64,000 nt of DNA from CBINFS01 sp966250015. Its GTDB lineage: Bacteria; Bacteroidota; Rhodothermia; Rhodothermales; DASSAV01. Of the stretch, positions 1 to 9,546 are shown one piece after another. The position numbers and the translations under genes are program-made. The stretch lies in assembly GCA_966250015.1 (NCBI GenBank), contig CBINFS010000012.1:1-64000 (forward strand), given 5' to 3'. The notes beneath the pieces were generated by a model. The model made no database searches. It saw nothing but the letters and a program-made list of their open reading frames with translations, and was not told the DNA's origin. Position 1 is the first letter of the stretch; each line of letters starts with the position of its first letter.

Positions 1-272
1 ACTAAATAAGGTTCAAATTGAATATATCGTTCCGCCCTCGGTCCACCTCGACTCCAAAAATCATACACGAACACCAGCCCCTTCTGCGGAGTGCAGCTTT
101 ACCATTATGACCAAGTCACGACCTGAGCTCCGGTGTAACCGTCCACCCCTCCATTCGTACCAGGATCTGGACGAACAATGCGGCCTGCTTGAAGGTTTAC
201 GCCGCCACATACTACGGATCTTTCTCGAGCGTTTGTTAGCTGGTAACCTGTGCCATTTGTCGGGTTGAAGTA
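1..272. other. Non-coding left edge, no gene recognised
   Basis: No reading frame here has a recognisable product. Stop codons interrupt all plus frames, and the one minus-strand ORF runs into the start of the penicillin-binding protein gene and has low-complexity Arg/Ser composition typical of a shadow. The stretch probably carries the promoter and leader of the gene at 273, but I see no convincing promoter. Confidence 0.6.
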
Positions 273-2846
273 ATGAGTTCGAAGAAGAATGGAAAGACGC
301 GCCGAAAGACCGGAAAGCGGAAATCCGGCCGATTTCGGCGCTATTTCGATGTGTTGACCGCCAGGAAGACGCCACTGACTACAAGGTTACGGTATGCAGC
401 AGGCGGGCTGTTGAGCCTGGCGGGCCTCATACTGACGCTCGTTCTCGTTTATGGCCTTATCCTGATCCCCTTCACCCCCACACTTTCCGAACTCCGCTCG
501 CTCCGGACCGAAAAAGCAAGCATCGTGCTCGATGCGGATGGCGAGGAGATCACGCGCTATCAGCGAATCGATCGCACGTGGGTGGATCTCGACGAGATAT
601 CTCCCCACGTCGTCGAAGCCCTGATCGCAACAGAGGATCATCGCTTCTACAATCACCGTGGGGTCGACACACGGAGGCTGATCACGTCGAGCCTCCGCAC
701 GCTCGTCGGCAGCCCGCAGGGCGCCTCGACCCTGACCATGCAGCTCGCCCGAAACCTCTTCCCGGAAGAGATCGGGCAGGCAGACCCGATTACGCGAAAG
801 CTCAAAGAGATCATTACCGCGCTGAAAATCGAGCGGGTATACACGAAAGAAGAGATCCTGGTGTCGTATCTCAATTCCGTCCCCTTCCTTTACAACGCCA
901 CCGGAATCGAACGTGCGGCCCGAACCTACTTCAACAAATCCGCTTCCGACCTCGACCTGCTCGAAAGCGCCACGCTGGTCGGCATGCTCAAAGGCACCGC
1001 GCTGTATAACCCTGCGCGTAACCCGGAACGCGCTCTCGCCCGGCGCAACGTCGTTCTCGCGCAAATGGTGAAACGCGGCGTGCTCGATGAAGATCGGTAC
1101 CACGAGCTTCGCGACGAGCCCATCGCGCTCGATTTTAATCCCCGTGCTTATCGCAGGAGCCGCGCCCCGCACTTTACGGCGTACGTCCGGGAGGTCCTGA
1201 AGGATTGGCTCGACCGGAACGGGTACAACCTGTATTCGGACGGCCTCGTGATCCACACGACGCTCGACCTCGACCTTCAGAAAATCGCCGAGGAAGCCGT
1301 CGAGCGGCAGCTCAATCTACTTCAAGACGTCGCGGACGTCGAATGGAGCTCGGCCTCCGTCCGGTTCATCTCCTCCGATGCGCGAGCCTATTCGAAGCAG
1401 AAAGACAAAGTGGAGCCCTTCGCCCACTTCTGGGCGTCCCGAAAGGATCTCGTCGACAGTTTCATCCAGGAGACCGAGGCCTATCGCCAGGAGCGTGCGT
1501 CAGGGAAAAGCCACGAGGCAGCGATCGAGACTTTGCGGAATGATGCCGAATTCATGAACGCCCTCCGCGCCGAAAAGACCAGGCTCGAAACCGGCTTTGT
1601 AGGCATCAACCCGAAAAACGGACACGTGAAAGTCTGGGTGGGCAGCCGCGACTACGCACTGGGGCCGTACGATCACGTGGTCACGGCCAGGCGCCAGGCG
1701 GGCTCGACCTTTAAACCTTTTGTCTATGCCTCGGCGCTGGATAAGGGCTTCCACCCCGACGACACCTTCCCCGATCGGGCCGTCTCCATCTCACTGGGTA
1801 ATGGAAAGGTGTGGCGACCGTCCAACTCCGAGGGCGTCACCGGTGAAGACCTGACGCTTCGCGACGGTATCGCGCTGTCGAAGAACACCATCACCGCTCA
1901 GCTCATGGAAGCGGTGGGACCGTCATCGGTTGCCGACCACGCCAGGCGGATGGGTATACGCACCAGTAAGCTCGAGGAGGTGCCGTCGCTTGCGCTGGGT
2001 ACGAGCTCCGTCACGCTGCTCGAAATGGTGTCGGCCTACAGCACCATCGCCAACGGCGGAACGTATCACAAGCCCATCGTCGTCACCCGAATTGACGACG
2101 CCAACGGCAACGTCCTGGCCACCTTCGAAGAAACGTCCGAGGAGGCGCTTAGCAGAAGAACCGCGCTCACCCTGACCGACATGATGCGGGGTGTCATCGA
2201 CTACGGCACCGGCCAGCGAATCCGTACGACCTTTGGAATCGACGCCGACGTCGCAGGCAAGACCGGAACCACGCAGAACAACGTGGATGGCTGGTTCATC
2301 CTCATGCATCCTGAGCTCGTCGGCGGTGCGTGGGTCGGGTTCAACGACCAGCGCATCACCTTTCGCACCGATTACTGGGGGCAGGGCGCTCACAACGCCC
2401 TGTACGTCGTGGGCGACGTCTACCGCCAGGCTTTCCGGAACAACCTTATAGATCGCAGATCGACCTTTCCACGGCCATATTACTATGACGATTACCTCGA
2501 CGATCACGAGCACAACGTGGAGGATTGGGTAAACAGAACCCTTCGTCGCCTCGAAGGCTTTTTCGGCCGAGACAGGTCCGACGAACGTCGAGGCGAGAAC
2601 CAGTCAGAAGACGAACGACGCGAGTTGGAATGGTCGGATGACGTCGATGAGGAGGAGTGGGAACGTGAAGCGCGTCGAGAACGGCGCCGTGCTGAACGTG
2701 AGCGCTCGCGCGAAGAGCTGAGGGAAATGCAGGAGCGCGCCGAGGAAGAAGCCGAAGAACGCCAAGAGGAAGAAAGGGAGAGAGAACGCGAGCATGCCGC
2801 CCGAAATGCCGATAACGACCGGCAGCGCGAGCGTTTCGGCTGGTAA
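273..2846 (+). CDS. Class A penicillin-binding protein (PBP1A-like glycosyltransferase/transpeptidase)
   Basis: Bifunctional peptidoglycan synthase that polymerises lipid II and cross-links the glycan strands on the outer face of the inner membrane. A Lys/Arg-rich cytoplasmic start is followed by one membrane anchor (about residues 43-67). The GT51 domain shows EDHRFYNHRGVD with the catalytic Glu at 121, then STLTMQLARNL. The transpeptidase domain shows STFK (Ser478, Lys481), SKN (536-538) and KTGTT (from 663), so both activities look intact. From about residue 755 to 857 comes an extremely charged Glu/Arg tail, probably a long helix or coiled coil, which is unusual for the family. At 857 residues it is within the usual size range. 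A stretch between the two domains (about 350-440) is a linker of unclear fold. It is a single-gene unit followed by a repeat-bearing gap. Confidence 0.93.
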   Translation: MSSKKNGKTRRKTGKRKSGRFRRYFDVLTARKTPLTTRLRYAAGGLLSLAGLILTLVLVYGLILIPFTPTLSELRSLRTEKASIVLDADGEEITRYQRIDRTWVDLDEISPHVVEALIATEDHRFYNHRGVDTRRLITSSLRTLVGSPQGASTLTMQLARNLFPEEIGQADPITRKLKEIITALKIERVYTKEEILVSYLNSVPFLYNATGIERAARTYFNKSASDLDLLESATLVGMLKGTALYNPARNPERALARRNVVLAQMVKRGVLDEDRYHELRDEPIALDFNPRAYRRSRAPHFTAYVREVLKDWLDRNGYNLYSDGLVIHTTLDLDLQKIAEEAVERQLNLLQDVADVEWSSASVRFISSDARAYSKQKDKVEPFAHFWASRKDLVDSFIQETEAYRQERASGKSHEAAIETLRNDAEFMNALRAEKTRLETGFVGINPKNGHVKVWVGSRDYALGPYDHVVTARRQAGSTFKPFVYASALDKGFHPDDTFPDRAVSISLGNGKVWRPSNSEGVTGEDLTLRDGIALSKNTITAQLMEAVGPSSVADHARRMGIRTSKLEEVPSLALGTSSVTLLEMVSAYSTIANGGTYHKPIVVTRIDDANGNVLATFEETSEEALSRRTALTLTDMMRGVIDYGTGQRIRTTFGIDADVAGKTGTTQNNVDGWFILMHPELVGGAWVGFNDQRITFRTDYWGQGAHNALYVVGDVYRQAFRNNLIDRRSTFPRPYYYDDYLDDHEHNVEDWVNRTLRRLEGFFGRDRSDERRGENQSEDERRELEWSDDVDEEEWEREARRERRRAERERSREELREMQERAEEEAEERQEEEREREREHAARNADNDRQRERFGW

Positions 2847-2920
2847 CCCGGAAAGTGCAGTAACTTGACTAGCCGTCTATACTACCGACGAATACGGCAC
2901 CCCTCACCCGAATGTGTATT

Positions 2921-2940
2921 CACGCGAAGGCGCGAAGGAT
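2921..2940 (+). repeat. Dispersed repeat, CGCGAAGG type
   Basis: The 20 bases read CACGCGAAGGCGCGAAGGAT, with an internal CGCGAAGG duplication. A close relative, CACGCAAAGACGCGAAGGCG, starts at 33884. Both lie in non-coding DNA shortly after a large gene. Confidence 0.5.
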
Positions 2941-3052
2941 TTTAGGGAAAACTACAATTCGCAGATGACCGCAGATTAGCGCCGTTGATGACTTGATAGA
3001 CGTGAACCGAAGGCGGGATATGTACTCCTGTTGCACCCCTAACCAACATGCC

Positions 3053-3072
3053 ATCTCCGCGAAGGCGGAGAT
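3053..3072. repeat. Small palindrome, REP-like
   Basis: Perfect 8-base arms ATCTCCGC and GCGGAGAT surround a GAAG loop, followed by CCAGG. The layout (short GC-rich arms in non-coding DNA) is the same as in the elements at 3153, 34065 and 34263. Confidence 0.5.
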
Positions 3073-3152
3073 CCAGGAAAACATACAGCGATCCTCCACC
3101 TTTCTGCCTTGAATTACCCTTGCCTGGATTTACTTCGTCAGTCGCTGCGCTC

Positions 3153-3178
3153 TTCCCGGCTCGGGGGCCGGAATGACG
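3153..3178. repeat. Imperfect palindrome, REP-like, ending in GGAATGACG
   Basis: TTCCCGGC is mirrored by GGCCGGAA around a G-rich centre, and the element runs into ATGACG. The element at 34263 has the same core (CCCGGCTCGG) and the same ATGACG exit, so the two look like copies of one dispersed family. Confidence 0.55.
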
Positions 3179-3329
3179 TTATTTTTGCGTTTTTGGAAGT
3201 GCTTAACGTCCCGCTTTCGGTCTACCCCTTCAAAAAATTCTCCAACGTACTTCGGCATCCTTCGCGGACTGCAGGCCCATAACATCCGTTAACGAAGTGC
3301 CTTCGCCGGAAAAAACTCGAATTTAGGAC

Positions 3330-3611
3330 TTACAATGAGATGACCCCTTCTACCTGGCTCGCCTCGCGGTATACACGGATAACGTCGTCGCTCGATGTCA
3401 TCTCCATGGTTGCGGTTACGCTCACGTACCGGCCTTTATTGGATGCACGGACCGTCACGGGATGATCGCCGAACACTTCCGTTAGCTGGGCCTGACCTGC
3501 CCGGGGCACGATGAACTTGAAAATGTAATCCGTCGGCCACTCATTTTGCCCGTCGAGGAGATCCTTGAAACGGCTCCACCATTCCTGATTTGCAGCTGTG
3601 ATCTTGTGCAT
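3330..3611 (-). CDS. DUF493 (YbeD-like) protein
   Basis: Small cytoplasmic protein of 93 residues matching the DUF493/YbeD family, whose members have a ferredoxin-like fold resembling regulatory ACT-type domains; the molecular role is not well settled. The family signature YIFKFIVP is at residues 29-36, followed by a helix and a strand with GRYVSVTATMEM, as expected. Length is normal (about 90 residues). It stands alone on the minus strand, with non-coding DNA on both sides. A ligand or partner cannot be read from the sequence. Confidence 0.8.
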   Translation of the reverse strand: MHKITAANQEWWSRFKDLLDGQNEWPTDYIFKFIVPRAGQAQLTEVFGDHPVTVRASNKGRYVSVTATMEMTSSDDVIRVYREASQVEGVISL

Positions 3612-3888
3612 TCCGTCGTATGCTGTTTAAATGCAAAGGACTGGCTTATACACGACGGGCACCGATTCGTTCTCATCCTTGCAGGTCGCCGCTAACCGTC
3701 GGCGGCAGAAAACGCCGTTGAGCGGAACAACTTTCACGCTCGCGACCCCTCAAATCTCCAATTCTGCCAGTATTTGCGCTCTTTGCCGTTCAAAATCCGG
3801 CGGGCTTCGTTTTTGATAGACTCTAGGGCAGCAAGCCGGTATTCTGCGTTCATCCGGCTATCGAATCGTATCGAGACGCCTTGTTGCC

Positions 3889-6261
3889 ATGAAATCAAAA
3901 TCGTTCGTCGCCTCTGACGAGTTCGACGTTCTGTACGAGGGAGCCCGGGCGCTGGGACTGCAAAACGAAGCGGCCATCATCAAACGCCGCGCTGCGAGCG
4001 CCGACGGGCCGCTGCTGTTCTCTGTGGTCGGGAATCGCTCGGCCGGCAAATCTACGGTCATCAATGCCCTGGCCGGCAGTGCCATTGCCCGGGCTGGGGA
4101 AGCTGAAACTGGTTGGATCAACGTCTATAAAGCCGCGACGGGCGCCCACGAATATGCCGAAATCTACCGCCACAATGCGCCCGAACGCGCCGAGATCCTC
4201 TCGATCGAACAGGCTGAGCGTCTTCACGCTGACCCTTCAACGGCTTCCATAGAACGTATCGTCTGGACCATCAAGGCGCCGGACCTTTCGGAAAACATAG
4301 CCCTGGCGGAGATCCCTGCATCCGAAATAGACAGCTATGGCTGGGAATCCGACGTCATCATGTGGGTGATCCGAGCGGGCGATGCGGATTCGATCGCCGA
4401 GATGAACGCGGTCCTCGATCGCCTCCAACGGCACGAGCTCGGGCTGCCATTCCTCTGCGTCGTGACCCACATGGATTCGATACCCAAACCCGAATGGCGC
4501 GAGTATCTGAACGAAATGCAGCAGGCGACGGGCGGCAAGCTCGACCGGATAACACCCTTTGCGCTCTATTTCAACCAGAAAGGCGTCTTGCTCGAAGGCA
4601 CGACGGCTCCGGTACGGCTCGAAGTCAGGAGTCGCTTTTTCCACGGTGGCAAGCTCGAGCGGCAACGGCAGCACACCCGCTTCATCGAGGCCATGCGGCG
4701 CGTCATACTGTCGCATTTCGAAGGGTTCGTCGACCGCGTGCTTGAAGGCCGCTGGAAGCAAGCAGAATTCCGCCGGGAGCTCTCGGAAGACCTCGACCGG
4801 CAGTTCAAACGGTTCTCGCACTCGATCCGGCATCTGCTGGAAGAGATTTCGGAAAAGTCGCGCTCGGATCAGGAGGCTGTCGTGGCACCGTGCCCGCCCG
4901 AAGCTGAACAGGCTGCCGACAGGCTCCTCGTGTTTCTGGGCCAAATCGTCGAATATGCCCACGAGCGTGCCGGAAAGTCCTCTGCGGTTACGGAGGAGAC
5001 CGACACGTCAGCGCTTGTCATTCCACCTCCGCCACCCCGTATCCTCTCTCTGCTTCGCACGATTGCGTGTGGTCATGCACCGGCAGACGTGCCCCTCAGA
5101 CGAGTCGCCGAGGTAGCCGGCAAACCCCTTGCCGGCTGGCTGGAGCGCACCCGAACGCTGCTCGAGGCGCGGCTGATAGCACGGGCCGACCGGACGTTTG
5201 AACGAACCTTTGGATTCAAACCCGAAAGCACGACTGCGGAGCTCGCACGCCTGGAAGGCCTGTACATGCGCATCCGTGGCAGAAAAGTCGCGGTTCCTTC
5301 TCCCAAAACCGGCCGCCCGCTCATTTCCCCGGTTACCTTCCTCTGTCACGTTCAGGAGCCCGGGTACATCGAGCAGTGGAACAAGACGATCGTGGAAACC
5401 TTCTTCGAAAAAACGCTGCCGGAGGTACACAGGCGATTCCGCGAGCACATCGAGCGCACGCGTGACTTGCTCCTCGACGAGTGGGAACGTTGCAGGCCTT
5501 TGCTTAACGAGAGTGTCCTTACCGTCTGGAACGTCCGGCGGAAAAAATATCCGCGTGCGAAGCAGGCTTCGTGGTCGGTCAACTGGGCTGCATCGCTGAT
5601 GCGGGGTTCCCTGCGTGAGCCCGCTCGCTACTTTGTGCCCCCGTCGGGGACCATTCGTCCGGGTGGCGCTTCGCTTTTGATTGGCCGAAACCGGGCGGCT
5701 TTTTTAAATCAGGCTCCGGCCGACGGTCCCTCTCCGGCCCTTCTTCCCGCCGACGTCGCGATCAATCGCCTGCACGAATCGGTCACCGAAACGGCCGATC
5801 GGTGCTGGCGCGACGACCGTTCGATTCACATTACCACCTCCCTCCGGCAGGGTGTCTGGCAGCGCGTCGGTGTTGCTACCGTGTTGCTGATAATCGTCGG
5901 AGTTGCATGGATATCCCTGTTCGGCACGGGGGTCATCAGTCTCAGCCTGCTGCCGATGTTGCTCGCAACGCATACCGGCGCGTCGTGGCACTTCATCGAA
6001 CGGTTCATCAACAAGGCTGCCCGAACCCACCCGACCCAGCAAAGCGAACAGCTCCACCAGTTCGTTCGGTCCGTGCTCAACGAGCGAGTCGACCACGTGG
6101 AACGCGCCCTCGGTAATCTGATCGTGGACGAATCGTTCAGGCAGATGGTCGAATCGGAAGTGAAGACTGCTCAGGCTGAACGCTCCGCGCTCTACCTCCC
6201 GTACCGCGAGCTCATCCGACGCCTCGATTCGACGCCCGGTGCACTCGTCAGCACGAAATGA
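3889..6261 (+). CDS. Large dynamin-like GTPase with C-terminal membrane segments
   Basis: A 790-residue protein with an N-terminal G domain. The P-loop GNRSAGKST is at about 48-56 and a G4-like THMD at 193-196. Where a G3 motif (DxxG) would be expected, after a run of hydrophobic residues, I read EIPA (141-144), so the canonical Asp and Gly are both replaced. The middle is long, helical and charged. Two adjacent hydrophobic stretches at about 658-695 look like a membrane hairpin, and a short helical tail follows. This layout resembles bacterial dynamin-like proteins, which bind and remodel membranes, but the assignment to that superfamily is inference. It is a single gene between DUF493 and copA, with no obvious partner GTPase nearby. 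Confidence 0.65.
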   Translation: MKSKSFVASDEFDVLYEGARALGLQNEAAIIKRRAASADGPLLFSVVGNRSAGKSTVINALAGSAIARAGEAETGWINVYKAATGAHEYAEIYRHNAPERAEILSIEQAERLHADPSTASIERIVWTIKAPDLSENIALAEIPASEIDSYGWESDVIMWVIRAGDADSIAEMNAVLDRLQRHELGLPFLCVVTHMDSIPKPEWREYLNEMQQATGGKLDRITPFALYFNQKGVLLEGTTAPVRLEVRSRFFHGGKLERQRQHTRFIEAMRRVILSHFEGFVDRVLEGRWKQAEFRRELSEDLDRQFKRFSHSIRHLLEEISEKSRSDQEAVVAPCPPEAEQAADRLLVFLGQIVEYAHERAGKSSAVTEETDTSALVIPPPPPRILSLLRTIACGHAPADVPLRRVAEVAGKPLAGWLERTRTLLEARLIARADRTFERTFGFKPESTTAELARLEGLYMRIRGRKVAVPSPKTGRPLISPVTFLCHVQEPGYIEQWNKTIVETFFEKTLPEVHRRFREHIERTRDLLLDEWERCRPLLNESVLTVWNVRRKKYPRAKQASWSVNWAASLMRGSLREPARYFVPPSGTIRPGGASLLIGRNRAAFLNQAPADGPSPALLPADVAINRLHESVTETADRCWRDDRSIHITTSLRQGVWQRVGVATVLLIIVGVAWISLFGTGVISLSLLPMLLATHTGASWHFIERFINKAARTHPTQQSEQLHQFVRSVLNERVDHVERALGNLIVDESFRQMVESEVKTAQAERSALYLPYRELIRRLDSTPGALVSTK

Positions 6262-6466
6262 AAAGACGACAGCCTTGTTCTGGATATGAATGAACAGGAT
6301 TGGACTGTACACCTCCATTCCGCTCCATTAATACCGCGATAGAGTCTCGCACAGACTGATTACTGCATTTTTCACTGCCATTGACTTTCCATACTGCTCT
6401 TTCCCGGGCACTTCCAGCGGGCATGCGCGTAACACGTCCGGAAATGGATTACCACTAAGGAATATA

Positions 6467-6485
6467 CTGATCTCAAGGAGATCAG
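6467..6485. promoter_or_regulatory. Inverted repeat upstream of copA, possible operator
   Basis: CTGATCTC and GAGATCAG form perfect 8-base arms around AAG, ending 15 bases before the copA start codon. The position suits a repressor operator or a leader hairpin. It does not match the CueR-type motif I know. The regulator is unknown, and no regulator gene is adjacent. Confidence 0.45.
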
Positions 6486-6500
6486 CTCTCGAGTGGAAGT

Positions 6501-8981
6501 ATGGACCAGGAGACGACGGAAAGAGCAGAAGTCAGAAAGCGGGTGGACTTACCGGTGACGGGTATGACCTGCGCCTCGTGTGCAAACCGGGTGAGTCGCG
6601 CGTTGAGTAAGGTGCCCGGCGTGGAGGAAACGAACGTTAACTTCGCGACCGAAAAGGCCATGGTCACCTTTTCAAACGGGGATGTTTCGCTCCCGGTGCT
6701 GCTCGACGCCGTTCGCGCTTCCGGATACGACGTCGCGACCGAAACGGTCACGGTTCCCATCCGCGGCATGACGTGCGCCTCCTGTGTCAACCGCGTCGGC
6801 CGCGTACTCGAAAAGCTGGAGGGGGTTGTCGACGTCAACGTCAACCTGGCGACGGAAAAAGCTCGGATCACCTTCATCCCGGGCATCACCGGCCTTCCGG
6901 ACTTCAAACGTGCGGTTTCTGCCGCAGGCTACGAGCTGGTCGAACAGGCCGATGCCCCTGCCACAACTGAAGACGAGTCCGAGCGGAAGCTGCGCGACGC
7001 CCGCTTCCGAATGGCCGTCGCCTGGCTGTTTACGTCGGTCATCATCGTCTGGATGATCCCCGAGATGCTGTTCGGCGTCATGTGGCCGACACACACGATC
7101 CACAATCTCGGCATGATCGTCCTTTCCCTGCCGGTCCTGTTCTGGGTGGGCAGGCGGACTTATCGGGCGGGCTGGGCGGCGATCCGGCACGGATCGGCCA
7201 GCATGGATACGCTCATCATGCTCGGCACCGGCGTCTCGCTGCTGACCGGGCCGGCATCCTTCTTCTTCCCCGTAGCCAACTACGCCGGCGTATCGGGGAT
7301 GATCATGGCCTTCCACCTGACCGGACGTTACATCGAGGAATCGGCCAAAGGCCGCGCATCCCAGGCCATCCGAAAGCTGCTCGAGCTCGGCGCAAAAACG
7401 GCCCGTATCCTCCAGAACGGACGGGAGATCGAGGTGCCGATCGAGGACGTGCAGCCCGGCGACGTCATGATCGTGCGGCCTGGCGAAAAAATCCCGACGG
7501 ACGGCGTCGTCGTGGAGGGCGAAAGCGCGGTCGACGAGTCGATGGCCACCGGCGAGTCCATGCCGGTCGGCAAGCACCCCGGCGACGAGGTCATCGGCGC
7601 CACTGTAAACCAGGCCGGCCTGCTGAAGGTCGAAGCCCGCCGCGTCGGCAAAGACACCTTCCTCGCGCAGGTCATCCGGCTGGTCGAAGAAGCGCAGGGC
7701 ACCAAAGTACCCATACAGGCCTTCGCCGACCGCATTACGGGAGTTTTCGTGCCCATCGTGATGGCCATCGCGCTCGCCTCGTTCGTGGCCTGGCTGGCGT
7801 TCCCGGACGTCATGCGTTCGTTCGCGGAGGCAGGCGCTTTCCTCCCATGGGTCAACCCCAATCTTGGTGTGCTGACGCTGGCCATCGTGTCTGTTGTCGC
7901 CGTGCTCGTGATCGCCTGCCCGTGCGCGCTCGGTCTCGCCACCCCGACGGCCTTGATGGTGGGTAGCGGCATGGGCGCCGAAAACGGCATCCTGATCCGC
8001 TCCGGAGAAGCCATTCAAACCCTGAAGGACGTGAAGGTCGTCGTTTTCGACAAGACCGGCACCCTCACGAAGGGCAAACCCTCGGTCACCGACGTCGTCC
8101 CGGTGAACGGCTTCGATCCGAATGAATTGATCGCACTGGCCGCTGCGGCAGAACGGGGCAGCGAGCATCCACTTGGGCAGGCCATCGTCGAACGAGCGAA
8201 ACGGGACGGGATCGACCCGGCTTACCCCGCCGATTTCCAGTCGATCCGCGGCAAAGGCATCCTCGCCACGATCGACGGCCGCAGGGTGCTCGTCGGCTCG
8301 CGCCGCCTGATGGAGGACGAGGGCATCGATACCAGCGTGTTGACGGCAGAGATGGAGCGGTTGGAAAACGAAGCGCGGACGGCCATGATGGTGGCGGTCG
8401 ACGGCGCTCCCGCAGGTATCATCGCCGTCGCTGACACGCTCAAGGACGATTCCGCCGAAGCGGTCGCCCTGCTGCACCGGATGGGCATCCAGACGGCCAT
8501 GATCACCGGCGACAACCGGCGCACCGCCGAGGCCATCGCACGGCGCGTCGGCATCGACCACGTACTCGCCGAGGTCCTGCCCGACGGAAAGGTGGCTGAG
8601 GTCCAGCGGCTTCAGGAACGGTTTGGGACGGTCGCGTTCGTCGGAGACGGCATCAACGACGCCCCCGCGCTATCGCAGGCCAACGTCGGCATTGCCATCG
8701 GGACGGGAACAGACGTCGCCATCGAAGCGAGCGACGTCACCCTCGTACGCGGCGACCTCTCCGGCGTCGTCAGCGCCGTCAACCTCAGCCGAGAGACGTT
8801 CAAAAAGATCAAGCAAAACCTCTTCTGGGCGTTTTTCTACAACGTCGTCATGATCCCGCTCGCGATTGTCGGCTGGATGCACCCCGTGCTTGCCGAAATT
8901 GCGATGGCGACGAGCTCGGTCACCGTCGTGACCAACGCCAACGTCTTACGCCGCAAGAACATCAATCCGGAGCGCTCCTGA
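6501..8981 (+). CDS. copA: Copper-exporting P1B-type ATPase
   Basis: Inner-membrane pump that expels Cu(I) using ATP. Two N-terminal metal-binding HMA domains each carry GMTCASC (residues 21-27 and 89-95). Eight membrane segments are expected. The transport-site motif CPC is at 473-475, the phosphorylated Asp is Asp517 in DKTGTLTKG, the P1B nucleotide-binding motif SEHPLGQA follows, and GDGINDAPAL marks the hinge. The CPC motif with the HMA domains indicates Cu(I) rather than Zn/Cd. The 826-residue length is typical. It is followed 99 bases later by a cupredoxin lipoprotein, which supports a role in copper handling. Confidence 0.95.
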   Translation: MDQETTERAEVRKRVDLPVTGMTCASCANRVSRALSKVPGVEETNVNFATEKAMVTFSNGDVSLPVLLDAVRASGYDVATETVTVPIRGMTCASCVNRVGRVLEKLEGVVDVNVNLATEKARITFIPGITGLPDFKRAVSAAGYELVEQADAPATTEDESERKLRDARFRMAVAWLFTSVIIVWMIPEMLFGVMWPTHTIHNLGMIVLSLPVLFWVGRRTYRAGWAAIRHGSASMDTLIMLGTGVSLLTGPASFFFPVANYAGVSGMIMAFHLTGRYIEESAKGRASQAIRKLLELGAKTARILQNGREIEVPIEDVQPGDVMIVRPGEKIPTDGVVVEGESAVDESMATGESMPVGKHPGDEVIGATVNQAGLLKVEARRVGKDTFLAQVIRLVEEAQGTKVPIQAFADRITGVFVPIVMAIALASFVAWLAFPDVMRSFAEAGAFLPWVNPNLGVLTLAIVSVVAVLVIACPCALGLATPTALMVGSGMGAENGILIRSGEAIQTLKDVKVVVFDKTGTLTKGKPSVTDVVPVNGFDPNELIALAAAAERGSEHPLGQAIVERAKRDGIDPAYPADFQSIRGKGILATIDGRRVLVGSRRLMEDEGIDTSVLTAEMERLENEARTAMMVAVDGAPAGIIAVADTLKDDSAEAVALLHRMGIQTAMITGDNRRTAEAIARRVGIDHVLAEVLPDGKVAEVQRLQERFGTVAFVGDGINDAPALSQANVGIAIGTGTDVAIEASDVTLVRGDLSGVVSAVNLSRETFKKIKQNLFWAFFYNVVMIPLAIVGWMHPVLAEIAMATSSVTVVTNANVLRRKNINPERS

Positions 8982-9080
8982 TTCACCTCAGTAAAGACGG
9001 AGGCCAATGTTGCCCGGTAATCACGCTTTGCAGTAAGTTGTGAAACTGATCACCCACCCATCACAACCTACAGTGAAATC

Positions 9081-9521
9081 ATGAACCCACCCCGTCTTAC
9101 CGCACGCTGGCTCGTTTTGACGCTGCTCGTCTCCGGGCTCTTTTTCTCGGCGTGTACGAGCGAGGAAGAAACGGCAGTTGAATCGGCCACCCGGGAGGCC
9201 ACCGAACAGACTGAGGAACCCGCCGTTGCAGAGGCGCGGCAGGAGGACGGCGTCCAGGTTATCGAAGTGACCGCCGGCGACAACGGCTTCGAGCCCGGCC
9301 GTTTTGCCCTTCAAAGCGGCGTCCCCGCCCGCATCATCTTCACCCGTACGACCGAGTCGGAGTGCCTCGAGCAGGTTCAGATCCCCTCGCTCGGAATCGA
9401 AAAAACGGACCTCCCGTTGAATGAGCCCGTCACCATCGAATTCACCCCAACTGAAGGCGGCGAGTTCACCTTCTCGTGCGGAATGGACATGCAGCACGGA
9501 ACCATCGTCGTTCGGTCCTGA
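9081..9521 (+). CDS. Cupredoxin-domain lipoprotein
   Basis: Probable copper-binding envelope lipoprotein of 146 residues. The signal peptide ends in the lipobox SGLFFSAC with the lipidated Cys at 25, and an acidic linker follows. The C-terminal half is a cupredoxin-like beta sandwich with ESECLEQV (Cys95) and, near the end, SCGMDMQHG (Cys133, Met135, Met137, His139). These match the Cys/Met ligand pattern of cupredoxin domains often found beside or fused to CopA-type ATPases. It probably accepts or buffers copper outside the inner membrane. It lies just downstream of copA on the same strand and ends in a strong terminator. Confidence 0.8.
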   Translation: MNPPRLTARWLVLTLLVSGLFFSACTSEEETAVESATREATEQTEEPAVAEARQEDGVQVIEVTAGDNGFEPGRFALQSGVPARIIFTRTTESECLEQVQIPSLGIEKTDLPLNEPVTIEFTPTEGGEFTFSCGMDMQHGTIVVRS

Positions 9522-9546
9522 GTCATATATACCATCACAATTTCTG

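Larger units (their letters stand above)
2847..3329. other. Gene-free stretch with degenerate palindromic repeats
   Basis: No ORF is supported. The stretch contains three short repeat-like elements, listed separately, which resemble sequences in the other gene-poor region near 33.9-34.3 kb. No terminator with a U-run was seen after the gene ending at 2846. Confidence 0.6.

Noticed and set aside
3631..3816. A 61-codon plus-strand ORF
   Set aside because: Ser-rich chance frame without ribosome-binding site or family resemblance.
6672..8561. A 629-codon minus-strand ORF inside copA
   Set aside because: Antisense to a fully conserved ATPase and rich in Asp/Gly/Arg/His without any motif.
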